The translations under genes were made by a program, and so were the position numbers. A DNA stretch of 64,000 nucleotides from Nissolia schottii (Eukaryota > Streptophyta > Magnoliopsida > Fabales > Fabaceae): the NCBI GenBank assembly GCA_003254905.1, contig QANU01055854.1, positions 183,078-247,077 of the forward strand, written 5' to 3'. This document shows, in pieces, positions 37,266 through 49,272 of the stretch; position 1 is the stretch's first letter, and each line of letters opens with the position of its first letter. The notes below the pieces were generated by a model. It saw only the letters and a program-made list of their open reading frames with translations, searched no databases and was not told where the DNA came from.

Positions 37266-37587
37266 TGAAAAAAAAAATGATTAAACTAATTTAACTGACA
37301 CTTAAAATAATTTGGTTAGAAAAAAAAAGGGATTTGATTTACATATAAAAATATTTAACTTTTACTAATTGAAACAATTAAAAGATGTTTCTTGATTTTT
37401 TTTTAAATTCAATTAACAATAGCCCATTGGCTTGACCTTTTAATTAAAAGGACAAGTAAAATAAAAATAACTAATTTTTATTTGAGTCATTTTTTTAAAT
37501 AGAATAAAGAAGATTAACAAGCTTGACATTCATAAAACCTAATTAGATTTCAAAGGATGTAAAAAAAAATTAGGAAGTAAACATTTA

Positions 37588-37835
37588 AATTTGTCCATGG
37601 AGTTGTTAGCGTTAATTAAGTTCGTCCCCAGGTTATGAAAATAGTTATATTAGTCCTTACGATTGTCACAAGTTGGTCAAATTAATCCATAACAGAGACT
37701 AATTTGACAAATGTCTGAGGACTAACTTGATTGACTTTTAACAACTTAAGAAGCTAATATGACAATTTTTATAACTTATGGACAAATTTAACTGATGTTG
37801 ATAACTCCAAGGATCAACTTGAAGAATTCCTAAAA
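37588..37835. mobile_element. Foldback element with inverted arms of about 70 bp
   Basis: The left arm (AATTTGTCCATGGAGTTGTT..., ATATTAGTCCTTA) is matched in reverse complement by the right arm (TAATATGACAA..., GATAACTCCAAGGATC). The central 90 bp do not pair. This is the structure of a small non-autonomous DNA element; no transposase is present. Confidence 0.7.
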
Positions 37836-38731
37836 ATTTAGGCATCACAATGCTTGCAGGAAAAAAAAAAGGGGAATGTAGGGTTGGTTACCTACAACTA
37901 TCAGTAGGAATTATTATCTACAATTGATCATAGGAGAGTGGTTACATACAACTCTTGAGTTGGAATGGTTACCTATAACAACTCACAAGCGACTCGAGGC
38001 TTGATAAAGGAAAAAAGGGAACAAGTAGGGTTGGTTATCTATAACCCTGTAGCACTCTGTTGTAGAACAGCCAATGCTATAGCGTTGTGACGATGCTATT
38101 GCGCTAGCGTTGGTCCTGCATGATGCTACTTTTGCGACGTCATCTCTTGGCACTCCCAAGACACTTTGACACTGACTCCAAATCCCAAAAGGTCGTCTTT
38201 TTGGTAACGTGGACCCACTTAGTCATCCTTGTGCCCTAGAAGGTCTATGAACTTTCATGGTATTATAGCAGGTAGCCCACAAGCGTTGTGAAATGACGTC
38301 AAAACTCATTTATTTTTCTTGATAATTGGTCAATGATCATGTGTAAAGAGAAAATGACGAGTTAAGAGAAATAAAATTACTGAGTGATTTCTTGTTAGAG
38401 CTAAGATCAAGAAGTAGTCTAAGTGTTCCTTAGTAAAAGGAAATGACATATAAAAAAAAGACTGCCTTAGGTTAAAACTTACCTTGACATGAAAAATACT
38501 TCAATGTTTAATACATATGTTTATCACAACACTTTTAAATATTTCCAGCATGTTTTCACTACTATACTTAGTTCCAATTCAAGCAAAATTTCTTGAATAT
38601 GAAATTCATATCCTTTTAGAAAATTAAGAAGCATTCATGTATGGAAATTGATTGCGAACGTATTTTGTTATTCAATTTGTTACAGATAAAACTTTTATGA
38701 CTATAGGTTATAGAAATTGAGTATAAATAAT

Positions 38732-39010
38732 TACCATTTACTTTTTGGAATGAGTATGATTGTCATTCACTTGTGGGAATAACTATAGGTATAATTTTAT
38801 TCACTTCTAAGAATGATTTTATTTTCTTATATGTACTATTACTATTCATTTCTGGGAATAATTCTATTTTTTTATAGGTATAGTTACCATTCACTCCAAA
38901 GAATGATTCTATTTTTTTTTTTCATTTGTATCATTATCATTCACTTCAGGAACGTTTTTCTTTTTCACACGTAACATTATCAACACTTCACTTCTAAGAA
39001 TGGTATTGAA
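38732..39010. repeat. Degenerate minisatellite with a small palindrome in each unit
   Basis: Seven diverged units, 30-55 bp apart, share a core like CATTCACTTCTAAGAATG, in which CATTC and GAATG can pair as a short hairpin. Cores start at about 38736, 38764, 38797, 38851, 38890, 38938 and 38985. Most are separated by T-rich spacers. Confidence 0.7.
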
Positions 39011-39984
39011 AGAAAAATAATAGAATAGTATATATATAAAATAAGTACACATTGATAAAGTCAAGCCAAATTATTAACAAAAACATAAATAAAAACATAA
39101 TAGCAATAAAGAAGATCGACTAATACCATTAAAAAATATGTTTACATATAATGTTATAATATCCTTATGATTCTTTGATAATGGACACATCAAATAAAAC
39201 ATTACCTTGCATAAGTATTCAAAGAAAGATTGATTTTTTGAACTTCTTTTCTCACCTAAAGAACAAATTCGTGCTGATAGCATATTATGAAATAATAGGG
39301 AAATTAGTAGAGTTGTAAGAGAGAAAGAATATAGAAGGGGGAGAGGAAACTTTATTCTATTGATAGTCTCAATGGTTGTTATACAATGAGCACTCAAATG
39401 TTTATTTATAGTCTAAAAGTGAGAATACATAAGATTATATCAAATCTCTATAATATTTATAATATCAACATATATCTATATAATCAGATACTACTTGAAT
39501 TAGTATATGGACATCCACATTACTAATATTTTGTAGCAGTTTTCTTGTATTTTTTGTTAGTGACTTGTATAACTTCAATGACAAATAATATCTAAGCTTT
39601 TTATTTTTTTTTGTTTCAAGTAGGCTTGTAAACAAGTTTTCGAGTCAGCCAGGCTTTTGAAAAGGTTAGGCCAAGCCTTAAAAGAAAGCCTTTGACGAAT
39701 AATAGACGCAAGCTCAAGTTGAATAATTTAAAAGTAAGTTAGACTTATTTAAATCAAATCCTAGCCTAGTTATGCTCATTTTGCTCATTTACACCCCCAT
39801 GTGTGGTGTTAATTATCTGTAGTGGTCCTTTAAAGCTATTTTTTTAAAAAAAATTTAAGTGTGTGATTGTGAATCTTATCAAACAATTAAAAATAAAAAC
39901 TTGTTTGAAGAAAATTCGTCATGATTGGTAAAATAACAAAAGATAAGGAAAAACTTTTTATGCAAAATTAAAGTTGGAGTAATT

Positions 39985-40400
39985 AAACCCCCCAAATTAG
40001 TCTCTCTTAAATTGTTTGTAAGTAAAATTAGTCCATTTAAAAATGAAAAAGACAAATACGTTCTTGCTAAATTTAAATATATGACAAATTGGTCATTGAA
40101 TGACAAATTTATCCCAAATAAAAATAAAAATAAGACAAATTAGTCTCTAGAGATTTATAAACGATTCAAATTGATCTCTGATAAAAAGAAAAATTAGGGA
40201 ACAATTTTTTCCTATATTTCTTTTTATATAGGAACCAATTGTCTTATATTCCTTTTTATTAGGGATCAATTTGAGTTGTTTAATTGTTAGGGACTAAATG
40301 TCCTATGTTTGGATTTTGCAAGGACCAATTTGTTTTGTTTTATTTTCAAAGGGACTAATTTGGTAGACAAAAGATTTAAGAGGGACTAATTTACGAGTTT
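39985..40400. mobile_element. Foldback element with AATTAGTCCCT-type inverted arms
   Basis: The left arm starting AAATTAGTCTCTCTTAAAT and the right arm ending ATTTAAGAGGGACTAATTT are reverse complements over about 100 bp with mismatches. Internal ATTGGTCCTTG-type sequence also pairs. No coding capacity is seen. Confidence 0.75.
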
Positions 40401-40904
40401 ACTCTTAAAGTTGTTTTGAATCAAATAAGTTCTAGCATTATCGTAGAAAAACTACTTGGTTTAATAAGTAAAACTATTTTTTTTTCATGATTTCACTAAA
40501 CTAACTCTATCTTTCAAATACTGTATAATATAAATAACTTTTTTTATACCTATTTATATCATACAAAAATAAATATTTGTTATTTCATACATAACTATTT
40601 ATATCATACAAAAATAAATATTTTTTTCTTCATACAATCCAAATAAAATAAATTATCTCAAAACTACTTTTCAATTGAAATATCTAATAAAAATTAATTA
40701 TCACACCATCAGATATATAAAACAAGTGCTTATTAAAATCAACTTTTATTAAAATAAGTTTAATTTTATAATTTTCTCAAACACACTAGTTCTTGTTTTA
40801 GTTTATGAAGATTTAAGTATGAGCTATTTTGGTTTGCAAAATTTAAAAGTTAGCATTTTAATATTTTAAAAGTGAGATTTTATTAACAAATATCTTTAGA
40901 GCAC

Positions 40905-41358
40905 TTGTTAAAAGAATATAAATAATAATTTTGTATAGGAAAAACTGAAATTTGTGTGTTTCTAGTGATACTCAATGTTTTAAAATTTTAAATATTCCTG
41001 TTTTGACTTTCTTAACCAAAAGGCCATTGGTTAGCAAAACTCTTAAAAGTGTAAATATAATCAAGTTAGTCATTTAATTCATTATCATTATTATATCATT
41101 ATATTTTCAATTTTATTATCATATATGATTATGACAATATATAAATAGTAATTTTGTATAAAAAAAAAGTGAAATTTGTGTGTTTCTAATGATACTCAAT
41201 GTTAAAAATTTAAATATTCCTCTTTTGACTTCCTTAACCAAAAGGTCATTGGTTAGCAAAACTCTTAAAAGTGCAAATATAATCAAGTTATTCGTTTAAT
41301 TCACTATCATTATTATATCATTACATTTTCACTTATTTTATGATATAAGATTATGACA
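40905..41358. repeat. 223-bp tandem duplication, two copies
   Basis: The blocks TAATTTTGTATA, TTTGTGTGTTTCTA, GATACTCAATGTT, CCATTGGTTAGCAAAACTC and AATATAATCAAGTTA occur in the same order in two adjacent copies offset by 223 bp. Confidence 0.9.
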
Positions 41359-41889
41359 ATAACAAGTAAGGGCCAAAATAAGTAAGGGTGTAGATAGGTC
41401 CAGGTCAACTCGATGATCTGACCCAACCCGAAAATATTAATTTTGGTTGAATTTGATTGGTCGAGTCATCAAGTTAATTTAAGTAATTTTTAATGAACCT
41501 AATTCTAATTGGGTCGGAGATTAAGTTTCAATTTTAAAACTCAATACCCAACCCGATGACCCAATTCCTCAAAATTTTATATAAAAATTAAAAAATTATT
41601 TTTCCTTACTACCTCTCTTCCCTCTCCCATCACACTCACGTTGACTCTAAACTCAACGTGCAACCCGACCCATGGGCACTAAGTATTGGGTCGTTTGTAT
41701 GACTAACCACTCTTCATTAAGTGTGGCAGGACCATGTGACAATACTAGCCCCTCGTTTATATCGACCGGCGATCTTAAATCTTATAATCCTAACGTGCGG
41801 GGCTTTAAACAAAATGGAATGCCACGGCAAACTCAACTCCAAAACATCACCAACGATTCACTAGTGTGTGTTGTTGTCGTGTCGTAACG

Positions 41890-44265
41890 ATGGAATACCG
41901 CGACCACCCGGTTGTCCTCATTACCGGTTGCTCCGACGGAGGGATAGGCCACGCGCTGGCACGCGCCTTCGCCGCGAACAAGTGCGCGGTGGTGGCGACG
42001 AGCAGGTCGCGGTCGACCATGGCGGACCTGGAGGGAGACCCGAGGTTCTTCCTGCAGGAGCTCGACGTTCAGTCCGACGAGAGCGTGCGGCGCGCCCTCG
42101 ACGGCGTCGTCAGCCGATTCGGCCGGATCGACGTGCTCGTCAACAACGCTGGGGTTCAGTGTGTGGGCCCGCTTGCCGAGGTTCCTATCTCTGCGGTTCA
42201 GAACACTTTTGATACCAACGTCTTCGGTTGGTACCTTTTATTTTTTTTGTGTTTTGCTTGTTTTGCAATTTTTTCTTTTTGTTCTGGTTTCCTTCTGTTA
42301 TCTGCAATTTAGTTGTTGTGTTGGATTCATGGGAATATGCCCTTGGTCAATTCATGGGAACGCGCCCTCGATGCAATTTATATATAGATACATTGATTTA
42401 AGAATTTATCTTATACAAGTGGATGGAGGGAGGATTAATAAATCTAATTCGTGAAATTTGCACTTTTTTTTTTAGGTTGCCTGCTTGGTATTTAAGGTTT
42501 TGCCTTGACTAATCCAGGTTGACCTGGGTTGCGCACCGGCTATGATGCGTGAGTCTCCTAAGAAGAAAGTAACTGTCATAGGATTTTTTATTTTTTTATT
42601 TTTTGGTTTTGGTGAGGTAGAAGGAAAGAAAAAAACAAAGAAGAAGAAAAATAACTCCCTCATATTAGAACCAATCAGTCCAGCGATCATGCTATAAATC
42701 AACCCAAGAATCAAGCTATTAATCAAATTGAGAATCATGCCACTCCACCTTAACAATCATATCATATCATAGCTATTGTGTCTAGGAGAATATTTGGTAC
42801 AGCACATAATCAATGAAATGCAAAATACATCTTTCTATTAAGCCTTCCAACAATGGGTTTTATTATTTACAAGACCAGAATATGAAACCTTACTTAAAGG
42901 GAAGAACAAATGTTAAACTACCTTAACCAACCAAGATGGTTCATTCCATAGATATACTCTTGTACAGAACATAATCAATGATAATGATTAGCGTTTGTAA
43001 TGTGCCAGGACCGTGAATTGCCTATTTACGTAATTTCTATTTTTGATTGAGCCTGTGCAGGTTCCTTGAGGATGGTTCAGGCTGTTGTTCCTCATATGGC
43101 AAATAGGAAAAAGGGAAAGATTGTGAATGTTGGTAGTGTTGCTGCTATGGCCTCTGGACCATGGTCAGGTGCTTACACTTCATCCAAAGCTGCCCTTCAT
43201 GCTTTGACAGATACGTTAAGGTTTGGATCCCTCTTCTTATTCCTTCAAACTTGATTAACTCTCACACTTAGTGTTCAGATCTTCAACAAACCAACTGGAG
43301 GCAAAAAGTATAGGAAACAGAAGTTCAGCTTGTTTTTATAGAATTTGTTGCTTTGTTTTGTTCATGCCATTATAAACTGCTTTAGACTTTAGAGCAACGC
43401 ACGTGGTACCTCAAATCTTTAATGAAACTGGAATTTAGAGAAGTTTATTAAACAGTATACTAGATTTAGATGTACCATTCTAAAGTCAAATTTTGGTTGT
43501 ATCGAAGATTTAACTCTGCCTGTGTTGTATGTTATTGTAAATCTGTACATACCTGGTCTCAAGCCCCGAGTAAAAGAAAATGGTTATGTTTGGTAATTGA
43601 CATACATAGAACTTTGTCAAATTTTTAAGACCTATATTAGAGATGCAATAGTGTTAATGTTAAATCGTTGTCCATAAGCAACTCACTGTATGGTTGAGTA
43701 TGGTGTCAACTGGGCAAGACCTGCAACATGAGATTGTAGCGTCATCTGATCCATATAGTCGATTTCACAATAATAACACGAGGCTTACTTATTATTGTTT
43801 GAGCTATGTACCCTTTGGGATTTGGGGGCAGGACTCTGCCAGTTATTTACATTTTCTGTTTGTTTGAATTTATCATTTATGACCTCTGTCTAGTTGTTCT
43901 TATCTTAAACATGCGCATGTGATAACAGATTGGAACTTGGACATTTTGGAATTGATGTTGTTAATGTTGTCCCTGGAGCTATCAAGTCAAATATTGGAAA
44001 TTCTGCCATAGCCAGCTACAACCGCATGCCTGAGTGGAACTTGTACAAGCCTTTTGAAGGAGCAATCCGAGACAGAGCTTATTTTTCTCAGAGATCCAAG
44101 TCAACCCCTTCAGATGAGTTTGCTAAACACACTGTAGCCGCCATCCTGAAGAAGAAACCGCCTGCGTGGTTTTCCTACGGCCAGTACTCTACCGCCATGG
44201 CCATCATGTACCATTTACCACTCTCTATTAGAGACTTCATTTTGAAGAAAGCAATGAAAGGTTAA
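41890..44265 (+). CDS. Classical short-chain dehydrogenase/reductase (AYR1-like)
   Basis: Exons 41890-42226, 43061-43220 and 43929-44265 join in phase to 277 residues. The Rossmann motif is TGCSDGGIG (residues 12-20), NNAG lies at 85-88, and the catalytic Asn110, Ser138, Tyr151 and Lys155 (YTSSK) are all present. The order and the [11 protein letters not shown] block resemble plant proteins named NADPH-dependent 1-acyldihydroxyacetone phosphate reductase, which reduce a keto group using NADPH; the true substrate cannot be told from sequence. The basic residues after the second strand (TSRSR) fit NADPH preference. The first exon is markedly GC-rich compared with the rest. An in-frame ATG upstream (41866) exists, but the one at 41890 opens the usual N-terminus. 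Intron 1 contains a SINE fragment. Confidence 0.92.
42466..42578 (-). repeat. tRNA-derived SINE (copy 2, 5'-truncated)
   Basis: The reverse complement carries GGAGACTCA, CATAGCC, GGTGCGCAACC and GGATTAGTCAAGGC in the same order as the SINE at 5157-5325. It then ends in a short poly-A (42466-42474). The pol III boxes are missing, so only the 3' half was inserted or kept. It lies in SDR intron 1. Confidence 0.8.
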
Positions 44266-45418
44266 GCTAAAGTTGGCTGGCCATCTTTTCACATGTATAT
44301 GAAGTTTCTTGATTGAGTGTTCTGAAACCTTGTAGGTAGTCCTCCAGTCAAACTAAATGATGAGAGTAGTATGTGTACGGTGTAAGAGTGAAATAGAACA
44401 TTGAATAAATAGCTAAATTGGTTTCTACATTTTAAATCTGACATCAATGTAGTCTTGACAATTTTTGACATACTATAATTTTAGAATTGGACATCAAATT
44501 GGTCTACCATCAAATTTAATATAAAAAAATAAAAAATTAAACAAACAAAAATAGAATGAAAAGACATCTCCCGCTCCCTTTTGTACAGTGGCAGTGGAGA
44601 TGGGAGCAATGGAGGTTGAAGGGTTGAAGACTATGGGAGGTTGGGATCAGATTGAGATAAAATTATGATATATCACCTTATTCATGCACCACTTGATGAA
44701 TGGATCAGATTACTAGATGTGTAATGCACCAAACTTAACTTGATGCACCATAAAAATCATTTTAATTAAACTCATCATTGTATTTATTTCATCTTGAAAA
44801 TTGATTTTGTAATCAATGGTTTTTTTTTTTGTTTCAAATAAATCAATGGGCATCTCACGAAGAGGCACCATGCCTTTGATAATTTTTTTGTGCAACACAC
44901 CGACCAGTTCCTCTCGATTTACTATATCTTACGAGAATGATGAGGAGCGGTTAAATAAGTAATTAAAGACTGGTTAGTAGTAGGGAGGAGCGGTTCAAAA
45001 ATTGAAAAATGGTGGATAGATGGTAAGAGGGATAAAAATAGTCAAATTTGTAACGAAATGGCGGTTAAAGTGCTTCATCCTTTTATCTGGTAGTATAGGT
45101 TATATTCTATTTTAGTTTTTCACTTTTTAGTTGTAAGTTTTCGATTTTCTATCTTCTGTTGAAATCATCACCTAGTTCATGAGTTGAGCCCAATCGAATT
45201 TCTTAACCCATTATAGAACCTTGGACGTGCTACTTTCCATTCCATCCCCGGGACATCTTGTATGTATGTAATCTTGCTTCCATACATTTGTCAGCTCAAT
45301 CCAAGTCCCAGAGTACCATTGGCGCACAAATAAAAATTCCAAATCTCCACAATTCACTTGTTTAAAAAATGGTCATTTTGGCTACATTCTAAGTCTAAAT
45401 TGTTTCTCATATAGAATG
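44266..45418. other. Intergenic between convergent genes
   Basis: This holds the 3' UTRs of the SDR gene (+) and of the CID gene (-). No other feature is supported. Confidence 0.6.
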
Positions 45419-48400
45419 CTAATGATTGGTATAGTACACCATTCCCGGTGGCTGAAGTGGCCGGAAACTAGGAGGTGCAGGGGCTTGCTGTGCTATTGGT
45501 ATTGGTTGATGTTGGGTTATTGGCAGCGTCTGATGCGCCAAAGGCATCATTGCCCCAACCACATGTGGTGGGGGCGGCGGCGGGGCTGGTGGCGGTAAAG
45601 GTGGGATGCTGCCATAAAAATATGGAGAGAGAACCCCTCCTGTTGACTGCATGAATTGCTGGGACGATGGATTACAAATCATGTGATATTGACTTTGTGA
45701 TGCAGGGGCTGTGTTCTGCAAGGTTGGTTGGGTTACCAAACCTGAAGGATATGAATGGTTTGGCGCCGCAATCAACGGCTGCGTGGACATCAAAACATGC
45801 GGATCTGAATTAGGCATTGACTTCTCTTGTTTTGGTGTGGACTCAGAAGATAGGCCAGCGTTTTTCGCCTCTTCAGCTGCGAATGTTGAGAGAACAGAAG
45901 TCATGATCAACTGAGATGATGAAGAAGCTGTGAGCTTATCTGCAACCTCGGCAGCGATTGCTGCAGCTGACTTTCTAGTTGCTGCTTCTGACTTTGAATT
46001 TGCATCAGTAGCTGAAGTTGTTGTAGTGGATGCTTTCGGTGAAGAATCTTCATTATCAAGTCGTTCCCGCATGTTGCTAGCCTCTTCTACTTGTGCTTGT
46101 GCAACCTAATTATCATTAATTGAAAAGCATATAGTTTAAATCTGTTAGGATTGTTATTAACCAAAACATGTCCAAGTTTGGATAATCAAAGCAGGCTCAA
46201 AATGCCATCCAAACACATAACAAGAACTTATGTACACTAGACTAGATTTGTGTAATGATGCTTTCACCAAATAATTCTCCAACCAAAAACTGCTATTACA
46301 TTTTTTCTTTCTAAATAGAGCTAATTACACTGAACTCCCTTATTGTTTTGTTAACTTCAGTGAAAAGCGTCTCTAGTTTCAAAAATTATCATCAGGTAAA
46401 TTATCTCAGTTAAAAGAAGGCTCAAAATTGTCATCAGGTAAATCATCCCCCCCCCCGGGTTTAAATTAGTTTCAGACTCAAAACAATCCAGTGAAAAATA
46501 AACTATCAGTGAGGTGTTTGTATAGGACTCAAACTTCAAAGGAGGTCGAATCAGTGTAGTTTCTTCCATTTCATGTTTTCCAACTGCCAGAACTTAATAT
46601 CAGCAAGCAGTGAATTCACCACATGCCAAATTACAACTTCTGAGGGACATATATAGAGTACGAAGAAGTACCATTCGAGAAGTAATTAAATTGTTTAAAA
46701 TTTAGATGATGATCAATGAATATCACAAATTCTCATCAGACAAGAAACTAGTCAAAATATGACAGCCATCAGGGAGAAATGTATCATGAATAGTATATAC
46801 CTGCATCTGAGTCCGGATATTCTCTAGGTCAGTTTCCTGATACAAATAGCCATAGGCAACAAGAAAAAAAAAATGCAGTTAGGAACATCCAGAAACCTAA
46901 TTACTTTAGGACTCAGATAAAGAAAACTATAAAGTACACGAGCATCATAACTTACCTGCTTGTACAACGCTTCTTTTAACTGAGATACAAGAACTACTCT
47001 ATTTTCTTCAACTAATTTAAGTTTTTCTATGCACTGGTTCAAAATCTTTTCGTCCTCCTCTAGTTCCTTCGCCAAAGTTTTTCGCTTGGGATCCTTGGCT
47101 GAAAAAGAAAGCAATATTAAAATCCCAACTTCCAAAATTCAGATGTTTCTTTGTTCTGTTGTATGCTTACCAGTAGAGCATGCAATATCCACATCTTTTT
47201 CCATCTTCCTTACATGCTGAATAGCAGACTTGCATTTGCTCATCTCGGCATCTTCAAAGGGTTGTTCACTGAGCACGGAATGAAATGCAGACACTATTTT
47301 TTCTTCAGTACCTCCTACGGACAATTTCTGGCTTCCATACAATAGCATGACAGTGAGATATGAAAGAAGTATTGCAAACCAATTTGAGGGTTGTAGCATC
47401 AACAAAATGATTTGAGTAAAAAATTGGAAGAGGCAGGGATGGAGCCACAAAGGCCCTTAGTGACTTAGTCTCACCAATCTGACGGAGTGCGAACTCCGTT
47501 TAACAATTTTTACAGATCGTGATCGCTTTTTGCTGAATTGCAAAGGTGGAGGTGCTTCTTCTCCAAGCATTAGATCTTTAAGGTTCTGTGCCCGAGATCC
47601 AAACACCTTCCTTTGCTCCCATATTTCAACCTAAGTTAGGTAAGAACCAAGTTAATACATTGAACTGCATAAAGGGAAGAAAACATGACCAAAAGTTATA
47701 TGCCATATCTGAAGTATCAGCCCATTAATTAAGAACTATGTCTACAACAACCTCATATTCTAATCTTCCAGGCCCCACCTTTTCCCACTTACTGATTGGC
47801 ATGGTTGAATTTACTTGAAGTACTTAAATCAAACACTGGTAAAAGGGGCTTACCAGTCTAGATACTGCATGCCTTCCTTGATCATCACCTTTCTCAACAA
47901 CATCTTTAAGTGATGTGGGAAGAACCTTCCAAAACTCAGTCACAAATTCATTTCCTTTGCGCTTGCTGTTCTGCAGGATGTCGTTTGCAAGATACAGAAG
48001 GAGAACTCTTTGAACCATATCAGATTTGTCAAATTGTTTCTTCCATGTTGCAACAACCAGTTCTGCTTTGCTCCGGTGAAATATACACCAATGTGATAAC
48101 GCTATACAAAAAGTTAATGATAACAACCTCCATTGCATCAGCAACATGCTTCATAAAAGCCACAGTCCATGTTACATTCACTAATCACTTATAAATTAAT
48201 CTAAAAAGTGAAACATGAGTGACATTGACAACAAAATTTTGATGCACCAAAATTATGACTTGCAATCATGCATGCGCAATAAGAACTAGTCAAAAGTTTT
48301 ATGGCTAACAATGTGTTTGTTTTCTCTTCCTACACCACTCATATCCTAATAGAATAGTGACAAGTCTGCTAGAATTGTGCTAAGGCAAAAATTGAGTCTG

Positions 48401-49272
48401 TAAGAAGTTCAAGTCATTCAAACAGGCAGATTTAGGGTCTATTTGGTTCCTGCTTTTATTGTGTTCAGTTTTAATTACAAAAATGCCACCTTATAATCAG
48501 GATTTTGTGAAGGAAATGGTGAGAAAAATAAATCATGTTTCCTAATTTCATTTTCTGTTTTCACTATTTTCTTCACAAAATTTTGAAAACATGAAATGGA
48601 TTGAAAACAAGGTGGCATTTTATAACTAAAAATAAAAAACACAAAAATAAAATTAAAATAAGAAATGAGAATAGAAACCAAATAGGCCCTAAAAGTTGCA
48701 GATTAACAGCTCCTTGCAATTAAAGAATCAAACACAAACCGTAAAATTGGCAGAGATAACAGTTCCCATGAGCACCCCAAAACCATAATAAATCCCTACA
48801 TAACTCCCAGAGCATGAGACTGCCACAGTAATGAAATTGCCGAACTAACATACCAGAACAACAAGACGACATGAAACTAAGATTCTGGGATATGAATTTT
48901 GTACAGCCAGCCTAGTTCGGCTATCACATGCCCACCATGTAGTTTAGTTTCACTATCCATAGTAGTTTAGTTTCAACTAATTAGAACAGATACAGCCAGG
49001 AAACGCTTCCAAACCCCACAATTCAGCTAAGCAATGCAAAGAATTAGCAACACACATTCAATGAGGAACTGAAAAAATTAATAAAGTGCATGCCAACAAC
49101 CATAGCTTAAGTGGAACAAGTCTAAAGAGATTATCGAGTCCAAAATTCCACAAGGTACAAGGGGGAAAAAAAACGGAACAGGAAAAAAAAGGATACTTTC
49201 AATACACTGCTGGGTGCTGTTAAGCTTGGAGAGCTTGTCCGCAAGTATCTGTTCGCTGAAAACGCTATTCAT
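45419..49272 (-). CDS. CID-domain protein, RPRD1/Rtt103-like
   Basis: Exons 49272-49197, 48101-47854, 47630-47475, 47327-47171, 47098-46956, 46836-46801 and 46105-45419 join in phase to 500 residues. The first 125 or so residues form a CTD-interacting domain (LADKLSKLNSTQQCIE, LSHWCIFHRSKAELVV, YLANDILQNSKRKGNEFV, VEIWEQRKVFG). A helical coiled-coil-like stretch follows (LEEDEKILNQCIEKLKLVEE). The C-terminal 230 residues are low-complexity, with Ala/Ser/Thr-rich, Gln-rich and poly-proline parts (PPLPPPAPPPPPPHV). Relatives bind the phosphorylated C-terminal tail of RNA polymerase II and act in termination and 3'-end processing in the nucleus; this is family knowledge. Intron 1 is 1.1 kb and holds a MITE. 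Confidence 0.93.
48435..48689. mobile_element. 255-bp MITE in intron 1 of the CID gene
   Basis: The ends GGGTCTATTTGGTTCC and (reverse complement) GGGCCTATTTGGTTTC form terminal inverted repeats, flanked by TA on both sides. Pairing continues inward, including AATGCCACCTT with AAGGTGGCATT, so much of the element can fold. This fits a non-autonomous TA-inserting element; the superfamily is uncertain. Confidence 0.8.

Larger units (their letters stand above)
36099..41889. other. Gene-free region between kinase-like gene C and the SDR gene
   Basis: This 5.8-kb stretch has no supported gene. It holds a 170-bp tandem duplication, a foldback element at 37588, a palindromic minisatellite at 38732, a longer foldback element at 39985 and a 223-bp tandem duplication. 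Further dispersed-repeat sequence lies at 39630-39800 and at 41385-41670, where CCAACCCGA-like motifs recur. The last 250 bp are the likely SDR promoter and leader. Confidence 0.7.
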
